Below, in pieces: positions 1 to 6,863 of a stretch of DNA of 6,863 nt (position 1 is the first letter of the stretch; each line of letters starts with the position of its first letter). Origin of the DNA: Alphaproteobacteria bacterium (GTDB taxonomy: Bacteria; Pseudomonadota; Alphaproteobacteria; UBA6615). The translations under genes were made by a program, and so were the position numbers. The DNA is taken from contig JAQWSA010000039.1 in assembly GCA_029243445.1 (NCBI GenBank), positions 1 to 6,863 of the forward strand. Direction: 5' to 3'. The notes below the pieces were generated by a model. The model did no database searches. It was not told where the DNA came from and saw only the letters and a program-made list of their open reading frames with translations.

Positions 1-2730
1 TCTGATAGAGAAGCTTCGTCTGAAAAAATTGCCATGCCAGCACTTCTAGCCACTGCCTCGGTACATCATCACCTGATTAAACAAGGTCTAAGAACATCAA
101 CAGGCTTGGTTATTGAAACTGGTGAAGCTCGAGAGGTTCACCATTTTTGTGTGCTTGCAGGTTATGGAGCTGAAGCTATAAATCCTTGGTTAGCGTTTGA
201 TACCCTCGAAGATATAAGGTTGAAAGAAGAAATAGAACAGACTCCTTCTGAAGTACAAAAAAATTATATTAAAGCCGTAAATAAGGGAATGCTTAAGGTT
301 ATGTCTAAGATGGGCATATCAACCTATCAATCCTATTGTGGAGCCCAAATATTTGATTCCATTGGTTTATCAAGTGATTTTATAGACTCTTATTTTACAG
401 GCACACCTTCAACGATAGAAGGTGCAGGTATTGACGCCATAGCAATCGATGCAATGGCTCGTCATAATAATGCATGGGGAAATAACCCTATATATCAAAA
501 TATGCTTGATGTTGGCGGCGATTTAGCTTTCCGTTTAAGAGGTGAAGATCATGCCTGGACTCCAGAAACTGTTACTGATTTGCAACATGCGGTAAGAGGT
601 AACCTCCCTGATAATTATAGAAGGTTTGCAAATAGTATAAATGATCAAAGTAAACGTTTATTAACTATTCGCGGATTAATGGAGTTTAAGTTCTCTAATA
701 ATGCGATTACCATAGAAGATGTTGAACCAGCTAGTGAAATTGTAAAACGTTTTGCTACAGGAGCTATGAGCTTTGGATCAATAAGTAGGGAAGCTCATAC
801 TAACCTTGCCATAGCTATGAATCGTATTGGGGGAAAATCCAATACTGGTGAAGGCGGCGAAGAAGTTGATAGATTTCAAACTCTACCTAACGGTGATTCT
901 ATGCGCTCTGCTATAAAGCAGGTTGCTTCCGGAAGATTTGGAGTTACTACTGAATACCTAGTAAACGCTGATGATATTCAAATAAAAATGGCTCAGGGAG
1001 CTAAGCCTGGAGAAGGTGGTCAACTTCCTGGGCACAAGGTCAATAAAAATATTGCAGCTGTCAGTCATTCTACACCAGGCGTTGGACTAATATCACCTCC
1101 ACCTCATCACGATATTTATTCAATTGAAGATTTAGCACAGCTTATACATGATTTAAAAAATGTAAATCCAAAGGCACGAGTGTCGGTAAAATTGGTGTCA
1201 GAGGTTGGAGTTGGGACTGTTGCGGCTGGGGTCAGTAAAGCAAGAGCTGATCATGTGACTATTTCAGGATTTGAAGGAGGCACAGGAGCAAGCCCTTTAA
1301 CCTCTTTAACTCATGCGGGTTCACCTTGGGAAATAGGCTTAGCAGAGACCCAACAAACATTAGTTTTAAATGGTTTGCGCGGCCGGATTGCAGTACAAGT
1401 TGATGGTGGCTTACGCACAGGGCGAGATGTTGTCATTGGAGCTTTACTAGGGGCGGATGAATTTGGATTCTCTACGGCCCCTCTAATTGCCTCTGGCTGT
1501 ATTATGATGAGAAAATGTCATTTGAATACCTGTCCAGTAGGAGTGGCAACCCAAGACCCGATACTTCGTAAGCGTTTTACGGGAACTCCTGAGCATGTGA
1601 TTAATTATTTCTTCTTTGTTGCAGAAGAAGTAAGAGAATTGATGGCCCAACTTGGATTTCGTAATTTTGATGAAATGATTGGCAAATCTGATATGCTTGA
1701 TATGCGAAAAAGCATAGAACAATGGAAAGCTCAAGGAATTGATTTTGCTCGACTTCTATACCAGGCTCCGGCAAAGCCAGGCGTAGCTATCTATAATTGC
1801 GAAACTCAGAATCATAACCTTGAAGAAGCTCTAGATAATGAATTAATTATGCTTTCAGCTGAAGCCCTGGAAAAGGGATTACCAGTTAATATTGAAAAAG
1901 ATATCCAAAACACAAATAGAACCGTTGGTGCGACTCTTTCAGGAGAGGTTGCTAAGAAATATGGACATGCAGGACTACCTGAAAATACAATATCAATTCG
2001 CTTTTCAGGTAATGCGGGTGGCAGTTTCGGGGCATTCCTTGCTCGAGGAATAAGCCTTGAACTATTTGGCGATGCCAACGATTACGTTGGTAAAGGGTTA
2101 TCAGGTGGCCAACTTATAGTGCGCCAACCATCTTCCGGTAAACTAGTAGCGTCGGAAAATATTATAATTGGTAACACCGTACTTTATGGAGCCATAGCAG
2201 GAGAAGCACATTTTGAGGGTATTGCCGGAGAACGTTTTGCGGTAAGAAATTCCGGCGCTATAACTGTTGTAGAAGGTGTTGGCGATCATGGTTGCGAATA
2301 CATGACAGGGGGCGTAGTTGTTGTTCTAGGTGAGACAGGTCGGAATTTCGCAGCAGGAATGTCTGGAGGTATAGCTTACGTTTACGACCCAAATAATACA
2401 TTTAAAGAAAATTGCAACATATCAATGGTTGAACTTGAATCTATAGTTCCAACTGATCATGATATTTTAGACGGCACCAAACCTCCTCAAGCACTCTCAA
2501 TAAGTGCTGAAGATAGTGGTATGGGTCACATGCTAAATTATGACGCTGAACGTCTCCGTATTTTAATAGAAAGACATCAGAGACTTACTAACAGTGTTAA
2601 AGCTACCAATCTACTGAACGACTGGGAGATCACACTAACTAAATTTATTAAGGTAATGCCAAAAGATTATCGACGCGCACTTCTGGAATTGCAGATTGAA
2701 GAGTCAGCAACTGTGGCTGCAGCTGAGTAG
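1..2730 (+). CDS. gltB: Glutamate synthase (NADPH) large/alpha subunit, 5'-truncated by the window edge
   Basis: The reading frame is open from the first base, so the ATG at 34 is internal and the true start lies upstream. In codons counted from base 1, the visible part holds the end of the central domain (about 1-230), the FMN-binding synthase barrel (about 240-600) and the C-terminal GXGXG beta-helix (about 640-800). Barrel landmarks are MSFGS at 256-260, GEGGEE at 283-288, PGEGGQLPG at 336-344, [14 protein letters not shown] at 365-378, [10 protein letters not shown] at 423-432 and [11 protein letters not shown] at 467-477. Cysteines 500, 506 and 511 (C-X5-C-X4-C) match the family's 3Fe-4S ligands. 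In the family, this subunit makes glutamate from 2-oxoglutarate and glutamine-derived ammonia in the cytoplasm. Comparison with Azospirillum GltB suggests about 600 residues are missing, including the whole class-II glutamine amidotransferase domain, so those catalytic residues cannot be checked. No frameshift is seen. gltD follows after 27 nt. Confidence 0.97.
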   Translation, partial: SDREASSEKIAMPALLATASVHHHLIKQGLRTSTGLVIETGEAREVHHFCVLAGYGAEAINPWLAFDTLEDIRLKEEIEQTPSEVQKNYIKAVNKGMLKVMSKMGISTYQSYCGAQIFDSIGLSSDFIDSYFTGTPSTIEGAGIDAIAIDAMARHNNAWGNNPIYQNMLDVGGDLAFRLRGEDHAWTPETVTDLQHAVRGNLPDNYRRFANSINDQSKRLLTIRGLMEFKFSNNAITIEDVEPASEIVKRFATGAMSFGSISREAHTNLAIAMNRIGGKSNTGEGGEEVDRFQTLPNGDSMRSAIKQVASGRFGVTTEYLVNADDIQIKMAQGAKPGEGGQLPGHKVNKNIAAVSHSTPGVGLISPPPHHDIYSIEDLAQLIHDLKNVNPKARVSVKLVSEVGVGTVAAGVSKARADHVTISGFEGGTGASPLTSLTHAGSPWEIGLAETQQTLVLNGLRGRIAVQVDGGLRTGRDVVIGALLGADEFGFSTAPLIASGCIMMRKCHLNTCPVGVATQDPILRKRFTGTPEHVINYFFFVAEEVRELMAQLGFRNFDEMIGKSDMLDMRKSIEQWKAQGIDFARLLYQAPAKPGVAIYNCETQNHNLEEALDNELIMLSAEALEKGLPVNIEKDIQNTNRTVGATLSGEVAKKYGHAGLPENTISIRFSGNAGGSFGAFLARGISLELFGDANDYVGKGLSGGQLIVRQPSSGKLVASENIIIGNTVLYGAIAGEAHFEGIAGERFAVRNSGAITVVEGVGDHGCEYMTGGVVVVLGETGRNFAAGMSGGIAYVYDPNNTFKENCNISMVELESIVPTDHDILDGTKPPQALSISAEDSGMGHMLNYDAERLRILIERHQRLTNSVKATNLLNDWEITLTKFIKVMPKDYRRALLELQIEESATVAAAE

Positions 2731-2743
2731 ATAATTAGAAGCA

Positions 2744-2749
2744 TAAGGA
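2744..2749 (+). promoter_or_regulatory. Ribosome binding site of gltD
   Basis: TAAGGA lies 8 nt before the ATG at 2758 and is a good Shine-Dalgarno match. It supports that start codon. It sits in the 27-nt gltB-gltD gap, which shows no terminator and fits cotranscription. Confidence 0.8.
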
Positions 2750-2757
2750 ATATAATT

Positions 2758-4206
2758 ATGGGAAAAGACACTGGTTTTCTAGAGTTTGAGAGACAAGATC
2801 GTGTATACGAGTCCATAGATTCAAGACGACAAACATGGAAAGAGTTTATCAAACCATTACCAGAACCAGAATTAGAGCGTCAGGCCGCGCGTTGCATGGA
2901 TTGTGGAATACCTTTCTGTCACAACGGCTGTCCAGTAAATAACTTAATACCAGATTGGAATGATTTAGTTTATAGAGATCAGTGGGAATCTGCTCTACAT
3001 GCCCTACACTCAACTAATAATTTCCCAGAGTTTACTGGACGTATCTGCCCTGCTCCTTGTGAGTCTGCTTGCACTTTAAATATAGATGATTCTCCCGTAA
3101 CTATAAAAACGATAGAATGTGCTATTGTGGACCGTGGTTGGCAAGAAGGCTGGATTAAACCTCAAATTTCTGAAAAACGTACCGGGAAACGAGTTGGAGT
3201 AATTGGGTCAGGACCAGCAGGAATGGCCTGCGCCCAGCAGCTTAGCCGAGCTGGCCATGATGTCACACTTTTTGAAAAAAATGATCGCATAGGTGGTCTA
3301 ATGCGGTATGGCATACCTGACTTCAAAATGGAGAAATGGTTAATCGATCGCCGGGTAAACCAGATGAAAAACGAAGGCGTAGTATTTAGCACTAATATGG
3401 AAGTCGGCGTAGACGTTACCATTGAGAAATTAAGAGCAGAATTTGATGCATTAGTAATGTCCGGAGGTGCCGAAACCCCTCGCGACTTAGAAATACCGGG
3501 ACGAGAATTCAAGGGAATTCATTTTGCCATGGATTTTCTACTTCAGCAAAATAAACGCGGTGCAGGCGATAGCGAATCATTAGCCGCTCCGCAAGGAACA
3601 ATTAGTGCAAAAGGCAAGAACGTTATAGTAATCGGAGGCGGTGACACTGGTAGCGACTGCATAGGCACCTCTATAAGACATGGAGCTTCATCAATAACAC
3701 AACTTGAAATTATGCCTAAACCACCAATTAAAGAAGATAAGTCAATGACTTGGCCAAACTGGCCACTAAAACTACGCACTTCTTCATCTCAGGAAGAAGG
3801 CTGTGAACGCGATTGGTCGGTAGTGACTAAGCAAGCTTTGGGTTCTAACGGAAAAATTGAATCGTTAGAATGTGTTCGTGTGGAGTGGGACTATACTAAC
3901 GGAAAACCTCAAATGAAGGAAGTAAAGGATAGCAAATTTAAGCTGAAAGCTGATCTGGTATTATTGGCAATGGGATTCACCGGGCCACGCACCAATGGTA
4001 TGCTAGAACAATCTGGAGTAGAGCTAGACAATAGAGGAAACGTAGCAGCCGATACCACCGGATATGAAAGTTCGCTTGACGGTGTATTTGCAGCAGGTGA
4101 TATGCGAAGAGGCCAGTCATTAGTTGTTTGGGCAATTCGAGAAGGACGACAATGTGCTCACGCAGTTGACGCCTATCTTATGGGGTCTAGTACACTTCCT
4201 AAATAG
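2758..4206 (+). CDS. gltD: Glutamate synthase (NADPH) small/beta subunit
   Basis: A complete 482-residue protein, the usual length for this subunit. It oxidises NADPH on FAD and passes electrons through Fe-S clusters to the FMN of GltB. The N-terminal cysteine-rich domain has C46, C49, C54 and C58 ([13 protein letters not shown]), then C97, C101 and C105 (CPAPCESAC), the ligand set for the two 4Fe-4S clusters. The first dinucleotide fold has GSGPAG at 150-155 (FAD), followed by [15 protein letters not shown] at 179-193. The second has GGGDTG at 293-298 (NADPH). The C-terminal FAD contact [20 protein letters not shown] spans 445-464. The ATG at 2758 is supported by its TAAGGA site and by the family-typical opening [10 protein letters not shown]. 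Related FAD/Fe-S proteins (the dihydropyrimidine dehydrogenase N-terminal domain, NfnB-type subunits) share this fold, but the position directly behind gltB settles the assignment. All key residues are present. Confidence 0.97.
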   Translation: MGKDTGFLEFERQDRVYESIDSRRQTWKEFIKPLPEPELERQAARCMDCGIPFCHNGCPVNNLIPDWNDLVYRDQWESALHALHSTNNFPEFTGRICPAPCESACTLNIDDSPVTIKTIECAIVDRGWQEGWIKPQISEKRTGKRVGVIGSGPAGMACAQQLSRAGHDVTLFEKNDRIGGLMRYGIPDFKMEKWLIDRRVNQMKNEGVVFSTNMEVGVDVTIEKLRAEFDALVMSGGAETPRDLEIPGREFKGIHFAMDFLLQQNKRGAGDSESLAAPQGTISAKGKNVIVIGGGDTGSDCIGTSIRHGASSITQLEIMPKPPIKEDKSMTWPNWPLKLRTSSSQEEGCERDWSVVTKQALGSNGKIESLECVRVEWDYTNGKPQMKEVKDSKFKLKADLVLLAMGFTGPRTNGMLEQSGVELDNRGNVAADTTGYESSLDGVFAAGDMRRGQSLVVWAIREGRQCAHAVDAYLMGSSTLPK

Positions 4207-4229
4207 TTATAGTCGCGATATCTATTTGG

Positions 4230-4264
4230 AACTAAAATATAAACTTTATTTATCTAATTTAGTT
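4230..4264. repeat. Weak AT-rich inverted repeat in the gltD/msrA convergent gap
   Basis: AACTAAA (4230-4236) and TTTAGTT (4258-4264) are perfect 7-nt complements. A smaller ATAA/TTAT pair (4239-4242 and 4246-4249) lies inside. The right arm overlaps the msrA stop codon. It lies where a bidirectional terminator would be expected, but it has one G-C pair and no T-run follows on either strand, so intrinsic termination is doubtful. No other hairpin in the 52-nt gap is better. Confidence 0.25.
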
Positions 4265-4747
4265 ATTATTAAATAGACTTGAAATAATCCCCGGACGGTT
4301 CATACGCGCAAAATATTTTTGATGATAGCTCTCTCCTATCCAAAATGTTTCTGCTTTCTCAATAACTGTCATTATATCTGAGTTATATTTTTTTGAATTT
4401 GCTTGAGTGTCTTTTGAATCACGCGCTTCAGCACCCTGATTTTTATCGTGATAAAAAATAGTAGATCTATATTGAGTACCTATATCAGGTCCCTGACGAT
4501 TAAATTGAGTAGGATCATGAACATCCCAAAATGTATTAAGTAAATTTTCATAGGAAACTTTTTCTGGATCAAACTCTATGTGAACAACCTCAGCGTGACC
4601 CGTACTTCCAGTGCAAACTTCCTCATAGGTGGGTTGACTAGTATGTCCCCCCATATAACCGACTTCAGTTTTAATAACGCCATTTATTTCATCAAAAACA
4701 TGCTGAGGATGCCAAAAACATCCAGCTCCAAAAGTTGCTTTTAACAT
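4259..4747 (-). CDS. msrA: Peptide methionine-S-sulfoxide reductase MsrA
   Basis: A 162-residue single-domain cytoplasmic protein that reduces the S-epimer of methionine sulfoxide in proteins and as free amino acid. The catalytic motif is GCFW at residues 9-12 with nucleophile C10. Other family residues are Y31 (VGYMGG), E53 (TGHAEVV), and D88 and Y93 (GPDIGTQYRS). Their spacing equals that of E. coli MsrA: C51-E94 and C10-E53 are both 43 apart, and D129-Y134 and D88-Y93 both 5. The only other cysteine is C45, which corresponds to E. coli Cys86, a position not regarded as resolving. The C-terminal resolving cysteines of E. coli (198, 206) have no counterpart. The tail YHQKYFARMNRPGIISSLFNNN is cysteine-free, so this looks like a one-Cys MsrA. 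The residues after GCFW are HPQHVF, where many members have GVE or GAE. There is no signal peptide and no fused MsrB domain. The start is supported by an AAGGGG site. The gene converges on gltD and diverges from uvrC, so it is probably monocistronic. Confidence 0.94.
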   Translation of the reverse strand: MLKATFGAGCFWHPQHVFDEINGVIKTEVGYMGGHTSQPTYEEVCTGSTGHAEVVHIEFDPEKVSYENLLNTFWDVHDPTQFNRQGPDIGTQYRSTIFYHDKNQGAEARDSKDTQANSKKYNSDIMTVIEKAETFWIGESYHQKYFARMNRPGIISSLFNNN

Positions 4748-4754
4748 TGTCTAT

Positions 4755-4760
4755 CCCCTT
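4755..4760 (-). promoter_or_regulatory. Ribosome binding site of msrA
   Basis: On the minus strand AAGGGG ends 7 nt before the msrA ATG (4747-4745). It is a strong Shine-Dalgarno match and the best in the window. It confirms the start that places GCFW at residues 9-12. Confidence 0.75.
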
Positions 4761-4890
4761 TAAAAACTTTATTGATTTATTCACCACCTAAAGAGCAACA
4801 ATAATAGAAAAGAATTTGTTGTTCTGATTTTTCTATATTAATTAGAATATTTATTTTAGGCTATGTCTAGATTCTGCAATAAATACTCTT

Positions 4891-4905
4891 TGATAATTAA
4901 TATCA
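4891..4905. promoter_or_regulatory. Interrupted palindrome TGATA-N5-TATCA, possible protein-binding site
   Basis: The 15-nt stretch has perfect 5-nt arms around an AT-only centre, in the middle of the divergent region. Dyads of this size can be operators for dimeric regulators. In DNA this AT-rich they also occur by chance, and I recognise no known regulator's consensus. Confidence 0.2.
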
Positions 4906-5003
4906 TAAGCTAGATAATATATATATATTCTCTTCGATGAGATGTTACTAAAGAAATATTGTAATGATTTATTGAAACTAATAACTTCCCACCGCTAACT
5001 CCT

Positions 5004-5013
5004 CTCATATGAG
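5004..5013. promoter_or_regulatory. Perfect 10-bp palindrome CTCATATGAG over the likely -35 region of uvrC
   Basis: CTCATATGAG is fully self-complementary. Its centre is about 34 nt upstream of the start site expected from the TATAAT box at 5030, so it covers the place where a -35 element would lie. It could be an operator or an accident. The symmetry does not extend beyond these ten bases. Confidence 0.25.
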
Positions 5014-5029
5014 TTGTGTAATATAAGGT

Positions 5030-5035
5030 TATAAT
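5030..5035 (+). promoter_or_regulatory. Candidate sigma-70 -10 box for uvrC
   Basis: TATAAT is an exact -10 consensus. Transcription would begin near 5042, leaving a 5' leader of roughly 20 nt before the uvrC ATG at 5062. No good TTGACA-like -35 lies 16-18 nt upstream: the sequence there is ATATGA-like, and TTGTGT at 5014-5019 is too close. No extended-10 TGn is present. The position is sensible, but the AT-rich setting raises the chance of a random match. Confidence 0.4.
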
Positions 5036-5061
5036 TCTTATTATCATGAATAAAAATATCC

Positions 5062-6863
5062 ATGACAAATCTCGATAAAGTCGAAAAAAATAAAAAGGAA
5101 GATAGACTTAGCCACACAGGCCTAGCAGCCTTAAAACAGGCTATCTTAACCTTACCAATAAGTCCTGGCGTGTATCGCATGTTAAATAAAAAGGGAGAAG
5201 TGCTTTACGTTGGAAAAGCCCGTAATCTTAAACGTAGAGTTGCGAACTATACCAACCTATCTAACCTCCCATTGCGCCTTCAGAAAATGGTTGCACAAAC
5301 AATTAAATTAGAAGTTGTTACAACACACACTGAAGCTGAAGCACTATTACTTGAATCCAATCTGATCAAGCGGCTAGCACCTCGCTATAATGTACTGTTA
5401 AGAGATGATAAAAGTTTTCCCTATATTTTACTAACAGCTAAACTTAATGGAAAAACACTAAGAACTGGTGCGCCTTATAATAATAAAATAAATAGAAAAA
5501 AAAGAAAAAATGAATCTTCTATTCAGAAGTCAAATATAAATCCAGATGACTGGATTGGTATTACTAAATATCGTGGGGCTAGAACAATACAAGGTGAATA
5601 TTACGGCCCCTTTGCATCAGCAGGAGCTGTTAACCGCACATTAAATTCGTTAGAGCGTGCTTTCCTGCTACGTAGTTGTTCAGATAGTGTGTTTTCTGGT
5701 CGCACCAGAGCATGCTTAAAATATCAATTAAAGCGTTGTAGTGCACCTTGCGTAGGTCATATATCCTCAGAAAATTATGCAAAACTCGTAAAACAAGCAC
5801 GCATATTTCTTGGTGGTCAATCTCGAGCAGTACAAGAAAGTATAGCAGAAGAAATGCACGCCGCTAGCAAAAACCTAGAATTCGAAGCAGCAGGCCGTGC
5901 TCGTGATCGCATTCGCGCCTTGACTCAAATACAAGCACATCAAGATATTAATGTAGAAAACATTAGACTACCTGAAGCAGATATTATAGCGGCATGGAAA
6001 ACTGCAGGACAGACTTGTGTACAGGTATTTTTTTATAGAGGTGGCCGTAATTATGGCAATCATGCTTTTTTTCCACGGCATGATAATTTATTGCGTGTAG
6101 AAGAAGTACTTACCGCCTTCATCGGACAATTTTATGAAGATAAGTCACCGCCTCGTTTACTACTCCTCAGCCACCAGCCAGAAGATGAATCCCTGCTTAC
6201 GTTAGCCCTCGGAGTTCGTGCTAAGCATAAAGTTAAAATATCAGTTCCTTTGCGAGGTCATCGTCGTAAACTCTTAAACCATGCCTTAGATAATGCTAGA
6301 GAAGCCTTAAAACGGAAATTAGCTGAAAAAGCTACAAACCAAGAGCTAATAAGAAAAACTGCCAAATTATTTAATCTTAGTATACCAATAGAAAGAATTG
6401 AGGTTTACGACAACTCACATGTTGGGGGACAACACGCGATTGGAGCTATGATAGTTGCAGGTCCTGAGGGCTTTATAAAGACTGCTTATCGTAAATTTAA
6501 TATGCAAGGACATATTAAAGGAAAAAATCTTAAGTACTCACCTGGAGATGATTACGGCATGATGTATGAAATGCTATCACGACGTTTCTCCCGTGCCATA
6601 AAAGAGGACCCTGAAAAAATTTCAGGACAATGGCCTCAACTATTACTTATAGATGGTGGTTTAGGTCAGTTAAGGGCAGCAACAGCTGTACTAGATAAGT
6701 TAAATATTAAAGGAATTACTTTGGCAGCTATTGCAAAAGGTCCAGACCGCAATGCTGGACAAGAAAAGTTTTATACTAATGATAAAAAGCCGTTTTCTCT
6801 TACAAGTGATGATGCATTATTATATTATTTACAAAGACTAAGAGATGAAGCTCATCGTTTTGC
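5062..6863 (+). CDS. uvrC: Excinuclease ABC subunit C (UvrC), 3'-truncated by the window edge
   Basis: 600 complete codons without a stop. UvrC joins the UvrB-DNA complex and makes the 3' and 5' cuts in nucleotide excision repair. The N-terminal GIY-YIG nuclease has GVY at 36-38, YVGKA at 49-53 and, by spacing to Thermotoga UvrC, catalytic Y49, K52, R59 and E98 (LLLESN). C197, C209, C217 and C221 have the 12-8-4 spacing of the E. coli Fe-S ligands (154, 166, 174, 178). The UvrB-binding UVR motif lies at about 250-288 (NLEFEAAGRARDRI). The RNase H-like nuclease shows D450 (YDNSH), D497 (GDDY), D531 (IDGG) and H598. The C-terminal helix-hairpin-helix part, perhaps 70 residues, is outside. About 35 extra residues, Lys/Asn-rich, sit at about 126-165. 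The ATG at 5062 is the first possible in frame after a TGA at 5047; no clear Shine-Dalgarno precedes it. The SOS-type LexA box is not seen. Confidence 0.96.
   Translation, partial: MTNLDKVEKNKKEDRLSHTGLAALKQAILTLPISPGVYRMLNKKGEVLYVGKARNLKRRVANYTNLSNLPLRLQKMVAQTIKLEVVTTHTEAEALLLESNLIKRLAPRYNVLLRDDKSFPYILLTAKLNGKTLRTGAPYNNKINRKKRKNESSIQKSNINPDDWIGITKYRGARTIQGEYYGPFASAGAVNRTLNSLERAFLLRSCSDSVFSGRTRACLKYQLKRCSAPCVGHISSENYAKLVKQARIFLGGQSRAVQESIAEEMHAASKNLEFEAAGRARDRIRALTQIQAHQDINVENIRLPEADIIAAWKTAGQTCVQVFFYRGGRNYGNHAFFPRHDNLLRVEEVLTAFIGQFYEDKSPPRLLLLSHQPEDESLLTLALGVRAKHKVKISVPLRGHRRKLLNHALDNAREALKRKLAEKATNQELIRKTAKLFNLSIPIERIEVYDNSHVGGQHAIGAMIVAGPEGFIKTAYRKFNMQGHIKGKNLKYSPGDDYGMMYEMLSRRFSRAIKEDPEKISGQWPQLLLIDGGLGQLRAATAVLDKLNIKGITLAAIAKGPDRNAGQEKFYTNDKKPFSLTSDDALLYYLQRLRDEAHRF

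Larger units (their letters stand above)
4748..5061. other. Divergent AT-rich intergenic region between msrA and uvrC
   Basis: These 314 nt separate two divergent genes. I see no convincing coding frame, no tRNA-like cloverleaf, no insertion-sequence ends and no CRISPR-like repeats. The stretch is strongly AT-rich and holds a short (AT)5 run at 4917-4926. On the uvrC side it contains a consensus -10 box and two small dyads, listed separately. On the msrA side a possible -10, TATTAT (minus strand, 4806-4801), has no recognisable -35, so the msrA promoter is unresolved. No alphaproteobacterial LexA box (GAAC-N7-GTTC) was found before uvrC. Confidence 0.7.

Noticed and set aside
1483..2078. Two minus-strand open frames (1483-1734 and 1812-2078) inside gltB
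   Set aside because: Both lie wholly antisense to well-conserved gltB coding sequence (the Fe-S region and the GXGXG domain), resemble no family I know, and have no gene-like context.
2667..2852. Minus-strand frame of 61 codons across the gltB-gltD junction
   Set aside because: Antisense to the end of gltB and the start of gltD. No recognisable protein features.
3162..3779. Two minus-strand frames (3162-3512 and 3543-3779) inside gltD
   Set aside because: They mirror the conserved FAD- and NADPH-binding regions of gltD. The translations are Pro/Ser-rich shadows without homology that I recognise.
4204..4224. ATAG...CTAT hairpin just after gltD as an intrinsic terminator
   Set aside because: Only 4 pairs with mismatches inside, and just three T residues follow. 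Too weak to call.
4917..4926. (AT)5 run as a microsatellite or replication-unwinding element
   Set aside because: Five repeat units in AT-rich intergenic DNA is unremarkable, and no DnaA-box cluster lies nearby.
4995..5180. Minus-strand 61-codon frame overlapping the uvrC start, with a hydrophobic stretch
   Set aside because: Most of it is antisense to the uvrC N-terminus. The hydrophobic LSSFLFF part is the complement of Lys-rich uvrC codons.
5498..5504. AAAAAAG heptamer in uvrC as a dnaX-like programmed -1 frameshift site
   Set aside because: The zero-frame codons are AAA AAA AGA, so the heptamer is not in the A-AAA-AAG register needed. The full-length frame continues through all catalytic motifs.
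1..6863. A hidden novel system such as a defence island, mobile element or biosynthetic cluster
   Set aside because: All sizeable frames are explained by four conserved housekeeping genes. No transposase, integrase, repeat array or unknown gene was found on either strand.

Overview
The window is an ordinary housekeeping stretch of an AT-rich alphaproteobacterial-type chromosome. I place it there from protein wording. UvrC carries the phrase 'GPFASAGAVNRTLN...AFLLRSCSDSVF', and GltD is a 482-residue protein with the '[27 protein letters not shown]' style of N-terminus. I recall both as typical of Alphaproteobacteria, but this is memory and not a search. Codons prefer A/T at third positions. 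The one sizeable non-coding gap is strongly AT-rich. I cannot assign a genus.

Layout: (1) 1-2730, + strand: the last ~909 codons of gltB, the large (alpha) subunit of glutamate synthase, whose 5' end lies outside the window. (2) 2758-4206, +: complete gltD, the small (beta) subunit, 27 nt downstream and surely in the same operon. (3) 4207-4258: a 52-nt convergent gap with only a weak AT-rich inverted repeat. (4) 4259-4747, - strand: complete msrA, peptide methionine sulfoxide reductase A. (5) 4748-5061: a 314-nt AT-rich divergent intergenic region with a perfect TATAAT box facing uvrC and two small dyads. (6) 5062-6863, +: uvrC, the nucleotide-excision-repair endonuclease subunit, running off the window after 600 complete codons.

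How they work together: GltB and GltD form one enzyme. GltD takes electrons from NADPH through FAD and Fe-S clusters to the FMN and 3Fe-4S centre of GltB, where 2-oxoglutarate plus glutamine-derived ammonia becomes glutamate. MsrA repairs oxidised methionine in proteins. UvrC incises damaged DNA with UvrA and UvrB. Apart from the gltB-gltD pair, the genes look like chance neighbours in separate transcription units.

I found no mobile element, RNA gene, CRISPR array or evidence of an undescribed system. The points worth a second look are modest: a Lys/Asn-rich insertion in UvrC, an MsrA without a C-terminal resolving cysteine, and a uvrC start with no visible Shine-Dalgarno sequence just downstream of a consensus -10 box.
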